Assembly: GCF_039839785.1 (NCBI RefSeq)
Contig: NZ_JBDOQT010000001.1
Coordinates: 124,001-188,000, forward strand
Length of the DNA stretch: 64,000 nucleotides
Source of the DNA: Pelagibius sp. CAU 1746
GTDB taxonomy: Bacteria > Pseudomonadota > Alphaproteobacteria > Kiloniellales > Kiloniellaceae
Reading direction: 5' to 3'
The translations under genes were made by a program, and so were the position numbers. The notes beneath the pieces were generated by a model. That model did no database searches. It worked only from the letters and a program-made list of their open reading frames with translations, and had not been told where the DNA came from. Of this stretch, positions 8,216-15,024 are shown piece after piece. Each line of letters starts with the position of its first letter. The stretch's first letter is position 1.

Positions 8216-8256
8216 CGCGGGTCCCACGCGGGTTCCACGCGGGCTCCACGCGGATT
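8213..8256. repeat. Four tandem 11-bp repeats starting at the recX stop codon
   Basis: Units TGACGCGGGTC, CCACGCGGGTT, CCACGCGGGCT and CCACGCGGATT follow each other without gaps. The first contains the recX stop codon. The rest of the 237-bp convergent gap (8216-8453) shows no gene or clear terminator. Confidence 0.8.
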
Positions 8257-8453
8257 TCCCTCCGCCGGCTGCATCCGCCGGCCCCGAGGCTGCGTAGGTA
8301 TCAGAAAGCCGCCTCCCCGGAAGGGCCCGCATCCTTAGAATCGCGGCGCCTTCGAATCGCCGGGAAAACGACAACCATCGTCGCCGGACTGCGCATGAGC
8401 TGGGAAGATCGGGAACGACGCTGTCATCGAGGCCTTGAAGCTTGGCCAAGACG

Positions 8454-8852
8454 TCACGAAGCGACGGGATGCCCTTCAAACTGCTCCGCGTCGTCGCAGA
8501 TTTCGTACCACGACGGTTTTTCGGAGACAAACTCGTGGAACTGATTTTTCAGGTTGAGCCCGTCGTCGAGCGCATTTGCCGCAATGGGAAATCTATCTTC
8601 CTGCGAAAGGATCTCTCCGAGCGACGTGCCGCAGGTTCTGCAGAAACAACGGCCGTACTTGTAGGGAGGAACGGGTTCGAAAAGCTGCACGTTCTCGCGG
8701 CCTTGAATCCACTTCAGGTCCTTTTTCTCAACGAACACGATGGAGCTTGTACCGACTTTGCGGCATCTCGTGCAGTGACACGTCCCCATCATGAATGGTT
8801 CAGCGAGCAGTTCGAACTTGACCGCCCCACAGCAGCAGCTTCCGCGAATCAT
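8454..8852 (-). CDS. GFA family (CENP-V/GFA domain) zinc-binding protein
   Basis: This is a 132-residue protein of the GFA fold (glutathione-dependent formaldehyde-activating enzyme-like), which binds zinc through paired cysteines. Seen: SCCCGAVKFEL at the start, CHCTRCRK, a FVEKKDLKW strand and CFCRTCGTSLGE. I use the ATG at 8852 because the domain begins MIRGSCCCG there and AAGGA stands 9 nt upstream; a longer frame to 8993 adds only low-complexity residues. Most members have no proven activity, so the formaldehyde role should not be assumed. It is convergent with recX and monocistronic. Confidence 0.8.
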   Translation of the reverse strand: MIRGSCCCGAVKFELLAEPFMMGTCHCTRCRKVGTSSIVFVEKKDLKWIQGRENVQLFEPVPPYKYGRCFCRTCGTSLGEILSQEDRFPIAANALDDGLNLKNQFHEFVSEKPSWYEICDDAEQFEGHPVAS

Positions 8853-9135
8853 ACCGCGTTTTCCTTGGCGTAGATTGAACCCGTGAATGAGAACAATACG
8901 GGAACATTTTGCAATGGGCAATGCGAAAACGAACTCAAACCCGGCTGTCTCGGCATTGGTCCCAAGCGGGCGCTCCTGTGGCGGTTTCCTCAAAGCGGCG
9001 ATGCGGCCCTTACCGCGAGAAGAGACCCATCACCTCTATTTCATTTCATGCGGCGTGCCCTTAGGACGCATAGTGGCGCGGACGCCGTTGCAACCGCTTG
9101 ATGCGACCCGATCGTTCTGAACGGAAGAGGAAGCG

Positions 9136-9633
9136 ATGAACCGGATTCTGAAACTGATCACCCCCTTCGCCCTCACCCTGGCGCTTACGGGTGCCCTGCC
9201 CGGTATCCTGGCCGGCGGCGGCGCCTATGCCATGGGCGGCGACAGCGGCAGCGCCGACAAGCCGGCGGACCCGACCTACGCCGCCGCCAAGCAACTCGTC
9301 GAGAACGGCAAGTACTCGGAGGCCATCCCGCTCTTAGAAGAAGTGGTCGCCAAGGATGACAAGAACGCCGATGCCTTCAACTACCTCGGCTACAGCAACA
9401 GGCAGCTCGGCAACAACGACGCGGCCCTGGCCCACTATCAGAAGGCCCTGGCCCTCGAGCCGCGCCACCGCGGCGCCAACGAGTATCTGGGCGAGCTCTA
9501 CCTGATTCTCGGCGACCTGGAAAAGGCGGAAGAACGCCTCGACGTGCTGGACGGCGCCTGCTTTTTCGGCTGCGAGGAATACACCGAGCTGAAGAACGCC
9601 ATCGCCGAATACAAGGCCAAGGCCGGCAGCTAA
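9136..9633 (+). CDS. Secreted tetratricopeptide repeat protein
   Basis: This is a 165-residue periplasmic protein. A signal peptide (MNRILK, a hydrophobic run, GGGAYAMGG at about 26-34) is followed by TPR units: AAKQLVENGKYSEAIPLLEEVVAKD, ADAFNYLGYSNRQLGNNDAALAHYQKALALEP, and HRGANEYLGELYLILGDLEKAEERLDVL. A CFFGCEEY cysteine pair near the C terminus could form a disulfide. The start has GAAGAGGAAG just upstream. TPRs mediate protein contacts; the partner is unknown. It stands alone between a divergent GFA gene and a convergent cyclase gene. Confidence 0.8.
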   Translation: MNRILKLITPFALTLALTGALPGILAGGGAYAMGGDSGSADKPADPTYAAAKQLVENGKYSEAIPLLEEVVAKDDKNADAFNYLGYSNRQLGNNDAALAHYQKALALEPRHRGANEYLGELYLILGDLEKAEERLDVLDGACFFGCEEYTELKNAIAEYKAKAGS

Positions 9634-9643
9634 CGCCGCGCCT

Positions 9644-9696
9644 CCCCTCGCCCCTCGCCCCTTTCCCCTCGCCCCTTTTCCTTGGTGGGAGAGGGG
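9644..9696. repeat. Tandem CCCCTCG/CCCCTTT repeats and hairpin; G-quadruplex-prone on the minus strand
   Basis: Five 7-bp units (CCCCTCG twice, CCCCTTT, CCCCTCG, CCCCTTT) run from 9644 to 9678. On the minus strand this gives five GGGG runs, each separated by three bases, a canonical G-quadruplex pattern. The last unit continues into CCCCTTTTCC with a matching GGGAGAGGGG at 9687-9696, so a hairpin is also possible. It lies in the convergent gap after the TPR gene and the cyclase gene, in the 3' untranslated part of the cyclase transcript. Confidence 0.7.
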
Positions 9697-9723
9697 CATC
9701 GCTTCGGCCTTGCGGCGGCCTGT

Positions 9724-11412
9724 CTACTCCGCCGCGCGGGGCGTCGCCGGCGCGGCCGCCGGCAGGTCGAGGGCGCTCTTCAAGACATGGATGTCCAGCG
9801 GCTGACTGCGGCCGCGCACGTCGATCTGCTGGTGCGGGAAGTCCGCCAGATCGATGCCGGCATGGGCGGCCAGCGGCGCCGAGACGATGAGCTGGGCCTC
9901 GTAGTCCTTGGTCAGCGCTTCCAGCCTGCTGGCCGTGTTCACCGCGTCCCCGATGGCGGTGAGCGAGGTTGCCGGACCATAGCCCATCTCGCCGACGATC
10001 ACCGCGCCGCTGTGCAGGCCGATGCCGATGCGCAGAGGCTCCGGCAGGTCGGCGGCCAGACTACGGTTCAGTTCCTCCAGATGTTCGGCCATGCGCCGCG
10101 CCGCCTCCAGGGCATTGCGGCTGCCCGCTTCTACGCCCTGCTCGATCCCGAACAGCGCCATGACGCCGTCGCCGATGAACTTATCGATGCGTCCGCCGGC
10201 TTCCTCCACCGCCGTGCCCATGGCGGTGAAATAGCGGTTGAGCACGAAGACCACGTCGTAGGGCAGGCGGTCTTCCGACAGCGCGGTAAAACCGCGCAGG
10301 TCGGCGAAGAGAATGGCGATATCGCGCTCGTCGCCCTGCAGGTAGCCGGCGCGCGGCTGGGCCAGGGCCGGGCCGCCGGTGGCCGGCAACAGCGGCGTGA
10401 TCTCGCAGTCCGCGAAGACCCCGGTCTGGCAGGCCAGACGCACGTTGGGCGCGGCGCCGACGCGGGCCAGCACCCGGCGTTCCTCCGGCCCCGGCGCCGG
10501 CAGGCTGGCGCCGCCGCGGCCGACGCGCACCCGGCAGGTGGAACAGCGCCCGCGCCCGCCGCAGACCGAGGCGTGAGGCACCCGCGCGCTGCGGCTCGCC
10601 TCCAGGATGGTGACGCCCTTGCGCACGCTGACGCTGCGCCCGCCGGGATAGCTGAGCCGGACCATGCCTTGGCGATGCTGCCACAGGCGCCACAGTCCGC
10701 GGGCGGCCAGAGTGAGGGCCAGCAAGACGAAGAAGCCGATCACCACAGCGTCGCGCAGCGCCAGCACGTCGGCGCGTTCTGCCGCCGAGGGAGCATTGCT
10801 CAGCACCAGAAGCTGGGCGATGTAGTCCGGATTCTCGGCGGCGCGGCGCAGCACCTCGCGGCCGGCCGCCAGATAGCCGGCCAGCGCCAGCGCCGGCAGC
10901 AGGACCGCCGAGGCGAGGCCATAGGGGGCGAAACGCGGGTACCAGCCCTTGAGGCGCAGCCAGAGGTGCAGGCCGATGCAGCCGTGGGTCCAGACCACCA
11001 GCACCAGCAAGGTCTGCTGCAGGGCGTCGCGCGGATTGAAGCCCCATTGCACCGCGACGATGTAGAGATAGCTGTCGTCGACGCCGTAGATCTCGTGCAC
11101 CAGCCGGGTGCCGAGAATGTGCAATGCGGCCAGGGGAATGATCAGCACGCCGAAGAGGTAGCGCAGGGCGTCGAGCGGCGGCATGACCAGGCGGTCGCGC
11201 TTGAAGATCGCGTAGTAGGCCAGGCTGAGGTGGACCAGCAGCGCCGTGTAGAGCAGCACAGTGGGCAGCAGGCCGCGCCAGAAGGCGACGAAGACCTCCC
11301 GCCCTGCCTCCAGCACAGGAAAGGACACGGCCCCCAGCGCCATGTTCAAGAGGTGCGTCAGGACATAGAAGAAAAGGGTAAGGCCGCTGATCAGCCGCAG
11401 GCGCCGGACCAT
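9724..11412 (-). CDS. Membrane adenylate/guanylate cyclase with b-type cytochrome-like and 2Fe-2S ferredoxin domains
   Basis: This is a 562-residue three-part signalling enzyme. Residues 1-240: about six membrane helices carrying histidines typical of haem-b four-helix bundles (H20, H61, H98, H106, H143, H149). Residues 250-340: a plant-type 2Fe-2S ferredoxin domain with C284, C290, C293 and C328 (SVCGGRGRCSTC...LACQTG). Residues 360-550: a class III nucleotidyl cyclase domain with metal aspartates D371 (LFADLRGF) and D415 (KFIGDGVMALFG) and GEMGYG...TAIGDAVNTASRLE. The architecture implies that quinol or redox state is read by haem and iron-sulfur centres and turned into cAMP; that is inference from domains. 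The family occurs in alphaproteobacteria, usually annotated simply as adenylate/guanylate cyclase. Confidence 0.88.
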   Translation of the reverse strand: MVRRLRLISGLTLFFYVLTHLLNMALGAVSFPVLEAGREVFVAFWRGLLPTVLLYTALLVHLSLAYYAIFKRDRLVMPPLDALRYLFGVLIIPLAALHILGTRLVHEIYGVDDSYLYIVAVQWGFNPRDALQQTLLVLVVWTHGCIGLHLWLRLKGWYPRFAPYGLASAVLLPALALAGYLAAGREVLRRAAENPDYIAQLLVLSNAPSAAERADVLALRDAVVIGFFVLLALTLAARGLWRLWQHRQGMVRLSYPGGRSVSVRKGVTILEASRSARVPHASVCGGRGRCSTCRVRVGRGGASLPAPGPEERRVLARVGAAPNVRLACQTGVFADCEITPLLPATGGPALAQPRAGYLQGDERDIAILFADLRGFTALSEDRLPYDVVFVLNRYFTAMGTAVEEAGGRIDKFIGDGVMALFGIEQGVEAGSRNALEAARRMAEHLEELNRSLAADLPEPLRIGIGLHSGAVIVGEMGYGPATSLTAIGDAVNTASRLEALTKDYEAQLIVSAPLAAHAGIDLADFPHQQIDVRGRSQPLDIHVLKSALDLPAAAPATPRAAE

Positions 11413-11633
11413 GCTGGTTCCTCTACTGTCATTGCGTCGGCTGCGAGCGGCGGGGCAACCGGAGTAGGTCCCAGATCATAAGCGGGTGCTGCGGGCTTGA
11501 AAACGGGCCTCTGAGCCTGCTATTGGCCCTGCGGTTGGCCGGGGGCGCGCCTTTCCCCCGGACTTGCGCCTGTTGGAGGCAAAAGCCGGCGGGAGCCGGC
11601 GGATCACTTTTGCGTAAGGAGGGGCCGCGCCCC

Positions 11634-11852
11634 GTGACCGACAGCGACGATTCCAGGCCCCGGCGGCGACCGCGCCCGCAGCGCGTCTTCGACACTTCGG
11701 TGCCCTCGCCCTGCATCTCGGTGTGCCAGGTGGACCCCCGGACGGACCGCTGCATCGGCTGCTTGCGCCATGTCGACGAGATCCGCAACTGGCCGATCCT
11801 CACGGCCGAGCAGAAGCGCGCCATCCTGGCCGAACTGCCGCTGCGCAAATAG
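11634..11852 (+). CDS. DUF1289 family small cysteine protein
   Basis: This is a 72-residue protein with the DUF1289 core PSPCISVCQVDPRTDRCIGC followed by LRHVDEIRNW and LTAEQKRAILAELPLR. The four cysteines probably bind a metal or iron-sulfur centre; function is unknown. I place the start at the GTG at 11634, with AAGGAGG at 11616-11622 upstream. The longer frame back to 11523 encodes an implausible cysteine/proline-rich extension. The basic RPRRRPRPQR segment precedes the core. It is divergent from the cyclase gene; the 221-bp gap holds both promoters. Confidence 0.75.
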   Translation: MTDSDDSRPRRRPRPQRVFDTSVPSPCISVCQVDPRTDRCIGCLRHVDEIRNWPILTAEQKRAILAELPLRK

Positions 11853-11886
11853 CGCCGCCGGCGGCTTTACGCTGTCAAAGGGAGGC

Positions 11887-12270
11887 TCAGGCGTGCAGCG
11901 GAGCGCCGAGATTCTGGGCATCGGCGCGCTGCGCGAAGAGCGCGCGCATGATCTTTTCCTGAACCCGCAGATCCAGGTCGGTGAAGACTCCAGCCAGTTC
12001 CCGGCGCTCGCGGTCGACCCAGACGACCACCGCCCGGCAGTCGAAGGCCAGGGCCGCGCCCTCGACGTTCAGCTCGACGGTTAGCGCGATCTTGTCGCCG
12101 GGGTAGTGCTCGGCACCGTAGGCGCCGGCCGAAAAGCCGCGGCGCGACCAGTCTTTCAGGGGATAAGCTTCGCCGTCGATGAAAACATGGCCATCGACCT
12201 CGGTGCCGCGCGGTTCGAGGCGGCGATCGGAACAAGGGGATGAAAAACGCCTGAACAATGAAGAAAACAT
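11887..12270 (-). CDS. PilZ-like domain protein
   Basis: This is a 127-residue protein with the two PilZ signatures that bind cyclic di-GMP: an N-terminal RxxxR (within DRRLEPRG) and, after a short strand, DWSRRG fitting (D/N)xSxxG. The following AYGAEHYPGDKIALTVELNVEGAALAFDCRAVVVWVDRERRELAGVFTDL matches the beta-barrel layout. No other domain is attached, so it is likely a stand-alone effector adaptor. The assignment rests on motifs only. It has its own short transcription unit. Confidence 0.65.
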   Translation of the reverse strand: MFSSLFRRFSSPCSDRRLEPRGTEVDGHVFIDGEAYPLKDWSRRGFSAGAYGAEHYPGDKIALTVELNVEGAALAFDCRAVVVWVDRERRELAGVFTDLDLRVQEKIMRALFAQRADAQNLGAPLHA

Positions 12271-12396
12271 GCCTCAAGAATGCCCCAGTGCCCTGAAGCA
12301 TTCGTTAACGATTGTGCGAAGACGGGACAAATTCAATTCGCGCGCAGGGCCTCACCCTGGCGCTGCGCCCTTGCGCAGCGGTGATCGCCGGCGGCA

Positions 12397-12651
12397 CTAG
12401 AACGTCCGGCGCAGCCTCACGTCCAAGGGGCGGAACCTGCCGCGGTCCATCAGGGAAGAACAGGCAAGCGTGACCCGGCGGGAAGGGTCGAGGATGTCGC
12501 GCAGGCAGACATGACGCACGGCCCGGGAGTCGGTGAAAAAACACTCCACCTCCCACTGCCGAGCCGCCTTGCGCATCTCCTGGAAGCGCTGGCCGACACG
12601 CAGACCGCTTGGCGTGATCCACTGCGATGCACTGCGTTGCGGCATCTCCAT
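12397..12651 (-). CDS. Small conserved-looking hypothetical protein
   Basis: This is an 84-residue protein without signal peptide. Its content is plausible for a folded domain: WITPSGLRVGQRFQEMRKAARQWEVECFF, then RHVCLRDILDPSRRVTLACSSLMDRGRFRPL. The pattern of a W-x-V strand, a histidine-bearing strand and a terminal DRxRF resembles short uncharacterised alphaproteobacterial proteins I have seen, but I cannot name a family. A frame in another phase covers the same DNA (12305-12772) but looks low-complexity. Function unknown. Confidence 0.5.
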   Translation of the reverse strand: MEMPQRSASQWITPSGLRVGQRFQEMRKAARQWEVECFFTDSRAVRHVCLRDILDPSRRVTLACSSLMDRGRFRPLDVRLRRTF

Positions 12652-13076
12652 TCCTTGCAGCCTTTCCGCCCTCTTGTCCCGTTTCCGAGCCTGCCTTCTT
12701 CCAAGAGCAGGGGAACGCTTCGTTCGAGTATCGCAGCGCCCCGGCGCCGATCAACGATTCCACCTGTGGCATCTCGTGTGAAAATTGGGACTAGAAAGCT
12801 CCAAGAAAATTAGGAACTAAGGCCCATTCTGAGATTCGGCGAAGGATCCGGCAGTGACGGTCATCGGGGATCCCCTCGCGGCCAGCACCAAAGCGAACTG
12901 ATATTACAGGGAAAATTTCGACCGTCCTGGCGCACAGCACCCTTCAGCAGCGGCTCAGCGGACGACCGGACCCCGGCAAGGGCGACAACACACAATAGTC
13001 ACCCGGTCTAGATCTTTTACCAGGCATTAATCAATTGGGCGTAACCCAGAAGTTAAGCTTGGTTAGGATCCGGTAA
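12652..13076. other. Intergenic region upstream of the sensor kinase
   Basis: This is 425 bp without a convincing gene. It is more AT-rich than its surroundings, especially 12778-12825, where GAAAATTGGGACTAG is followed 28 nt later by GAAAATTAGGAACTAA, an imperfect direct repeat. There is a GGGGATCCCC palindrome at 12866-12875. The last 80 bp before the kinase start are the likely promoter region, but I cannot pick -35/-10 elements with confidence. Confidence 0.4.
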
Positions 13077-14642
13077 ATGGACAGACCGACGCTCTACCTC
13101 CTGATGTCGGACGGCAACGAAGAGGCCGTCCGTTTGCAGGCCGCCCTGGCCGGGCCGCCGCACGGGGGCGCCGCTGCCGCGCGCCGGGGCGCCGCCGCCG
13201 TGACCAAGGAAGAGATCGTCTGGGCGGGCAATCTGCTTGACGCCGCCACGGCCCTGCGCGGGGACGGCATCGCCGCGGTGCTGATGGAAGCCGGCTTCAG
13301 CGGTTGCCGCCCGGTCGACATGCTCAAGTTGATCTCCGGCAGCGCGCCGGCCGCGCCCCTGATCATGCTGGCCGACAACGACCATCTGCCCGCCGCCATG
13401 AATGCCGTGCGCCAGGGGGCTTACGACTACATCCTGAAGTCCGACCTCGCGGACCCCGTCTTCCGCCACCGTCTGAAGTTCCGCGTCGAGCGCTTCGCCC
13501 GGAGCTGTCAGATTCAAAAGCGCCTGCGCGAGGCCCAGGGAAAGGGAAGCCGCTTCGAGGCCCTGGTGCAGGACAGTTGCGACGCCATGCTGGTGCTCGA
13601 CCAGGATGGCCATGTCGCCTTCGCCAATCCCGCCGCCGCGCGCCTGTTCAACTGCGATCCGGTCAGCCTGCTGGGCCGCCATCCGGGCATCCCGATCGAC
13701 AGAGGCAATACGATGGAGATCGTCATCGGCCGCAGCCGCGCCAGCGACACGGTGGTCGACCTGCGCATTACCCGGACCATCTGGAACGGGCAGCCGGCCG
13801 TGCTGGCGACCTTGCGCGATATCTCCTTGCGCAAACGCACCGAGCGGGCGCTGCTGATGGCCAAGCAGCAGGCGGAGCTGGCCAGCGAGACGAAATCGAG
13901 GTTCCTGGCCAAGATGAGTCATGAGTTGCGCACGCCACTCAACTCCATCATCGGCTTTACCGAGATGATGCAGCAAGGCGCCTTCGGCAGGATCGAGAAC
14001 CCGCGCTACGAAGACTACCTGGCGACCATCCGCAACTCGGGCCGCCACCTGCTGTCCCTGATCAACAACCTGCTCGACCTCTCCAAGATCGAGGCCGGCC
14101 GCGAGGAACTGGACGAGCAGACCGTCGACATCCACAGCCTGCTGAAGGCAGCCCTCCGCGCCGAGGAACCCACGGCCCAGGCGCACGGACTGCGGCTCGC
14201 CTGCGACATCGGGCATTCGGCACGGCTGCTGCGCGCCGATCCGGTGAAGCTCGACCAGATCGTTCTCAACCTGCTGTCCAACGCCATCAAGTTCACGCCG
14301 GATGGCGGGCAGGTCACACTCAGCGCCGAGGTGACGGAAAGCGGCGACTACAAGATCACCGTCTCCGATACAGGCTGCGGGATGGACGAGGACCAGATCC
14401 CCGAGGCCATGGGGCTGTTCAGCCAGATCCGCAGCCCCTATGTGCGCTCGCGCGACCGCGGCACCGGCCTGGGCCTGCCGATTACGCGCAACCTGGTGGA
14501 ACTGCACGGCGGCCGCCTGACCATCGCCAGCCGCCGGGGCTTCGGCACCCGCGTGAGCGCGATTCTGCCGGCGGAACGGGTGCTGGAAAGCCCGCTGCTC
14601 GCCCGCGCCTCCAGCCCGCCGCAGCACAGCAGGCGCCACTAG
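13077..14642 (+). CDS. Hybrid-type sensor histidine kinase with degenerate N-terminal receiver and PAS domain
   Basis: This is a 521-residue soluble kinase. Residues 1-140 resemble a response-regulator receiver: hydrophobic strands, VLMEAGF where the phospho-accepting Asp should be (Glu71 instead), and the conserved Lys in YILKSDL (K121). Residues 160-255 form a PAS domain (DAMLVLDQDGHVAFANPAA). HisKA follows with SHELRTPL (His282), then HATPase_c with N402 (NLLSNAIKF), DTGCGM (431-436) and GTGLGL (462-467). All catalytic boxes are intact. With no membrane segment the signal must be cytoplasmic. No partner response regulator is adjacent. AGGA lies about 8 nt before the ATG. Confidence 0.88.
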   Translation: MDRPTLYLLMSDGNEEAVRLQAALAGPPHGGAAAARRGAAAVTKEEIVWAGNLLDAATALRGDGIAAVLMEAGFSGCRPVDMLKLISGSAPAAPLIMLADNDHLPAAMNAVRQGAYDYILKSDLADPVFRHRLKFRVERFARSCQIQKRLREAQGKGSRFEALVQDSCDAMLVLDQDGHVAFANPAAARLFNCDPVSLLGRHPGIPIDRGNTMEIVIGRSRASDTVVDLRITRTIWNGQPAVLATLRDISLRKRTERALLMAKQQAELASETKSRFLAKMSHELRTPLNSIIGFTEMMQQGAFGRIENPRYEDYLATIRNSGRHLLSLINNLLDLSKIEAGREELDEQTVDIHSLLKAALRAEEPTAQAHGLRLACDIGHSARLLRADPVKLDQIVLNLLSNAIKFTPDGGQVTLSAEVTESGDYKITVSDTGCGMDEDQIPEAMGLFSQIRSPYVRSRDRGTGLGLPITRNLVELHGGRLTIASRRGFGTRVSAILPAERVLESPLLARASSPPQHSRRH

Positions 14643-14697
14643 ATCGGATTTACGGGGCCGGTGGATCGCCTTTGGCGATTCCAGCCGACCCCGATCT
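14641..14697 (+). terminator. Large stem-loop immediately after the sensor kinase
   Basis: AGATCGG (14641-14647) pairs with CCGATCT (14691-14697), and inside it GGATCGCC pairs with GGCGATTCC (one bulged T) around a TTT loop. It overlaps the kinase stop codon. No T-tract follows, so it may be an RNA-stabilising or Rho-assisted structure rather than a classical terminator. Confidence 0.5.
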
Positions 14698-14728
14698 GCT
14701 CTAGAACCGCAGCGGCCCGGCGGCGGCA

Positions 14729-14962
14729 TTGGCGCCCATCACCGAGGACAAGCTGGGCAGGCTGGCCGGCTGCACCGGCGACCCACGCCTTGCGGCGGCG
14801 CTGCTGGTCGACGGCGGCAGCGGCGCCGCCCTCAATCTCCGGATCGACTACGACGAAAATCCGGTGGCCGCCCTGGCGGCGCTGCACGAGCGTTCCAAGG
14901 ACGCCGTCTACCGTGATTTCCTGAAACGCCTGCCCGACGAGCAGGACCCCAGCCGCTACTGA
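14729..14962 (+). CDS. Small hypothetical protein (TTG start)
   Basis: This is a 77-residue predicted protein with a non-repetitive, codon-biased sequence: KLGRLAGCTGDPRLAAALLVDGG, LRIDYDENPVAALAALHE, YRDFLKRLPDEQDPSRY. The only available start in frame after the stop at 14702 is TTG at 14729, without a strong ribosome-binding site. No family is recognised. The strong third-position GC bias argues that it is real; the poor start argues caution. Confidence 0.45.
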   Translation: MAPITEDKLGRLAGCTGDPRLAAALLVDGGSGAALNLRIDYDENPVAALAALHERSKDAVYRDFLKRLPDEQDPSRY

Positions 14963-14982
14963 CGTGCCTTGCAGTGCCGCGT

Positions 14983-15024
14983 TTACTGGGCCGCGGTTAC
15001 TGGGCCGCGGTTACTGGGCCGCGA
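14983..15024. repeat. Three tandem 14-bp repeats spanning the PBP stop codon
   Basis: TTACTGGGCCGCGG occurs at 14983-14996 and 14997-15010, with a third copy at 15011-15024 that differs only at its last base. On the minus strand each unit contains CAGTAA. The copy at 15011-15024 supplies the Ala-Gln-stop that ends the penicillin-binding protein, and the other two lie just beyond it. Confidence 0.85.

Noticed and set aside
7457-8530. 357-codon minus-strand frame across recX
   Set aside because: Proline/arginine/alanine-rich translation; RecX on the plus strand is convincing.
8887-9120. 77-codon plus-strand frame between the GFA and TPR genes
   Set aside because: No ribosome-binding site, no bias and no recognisable motif; it lies in the divergent promoter region.
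12305-12772. 155-codon minus-strand frame
   Set aside because: Overlaps the 84-codon frame at 12397-12651, which has the more protein-like composition; neither is certain.
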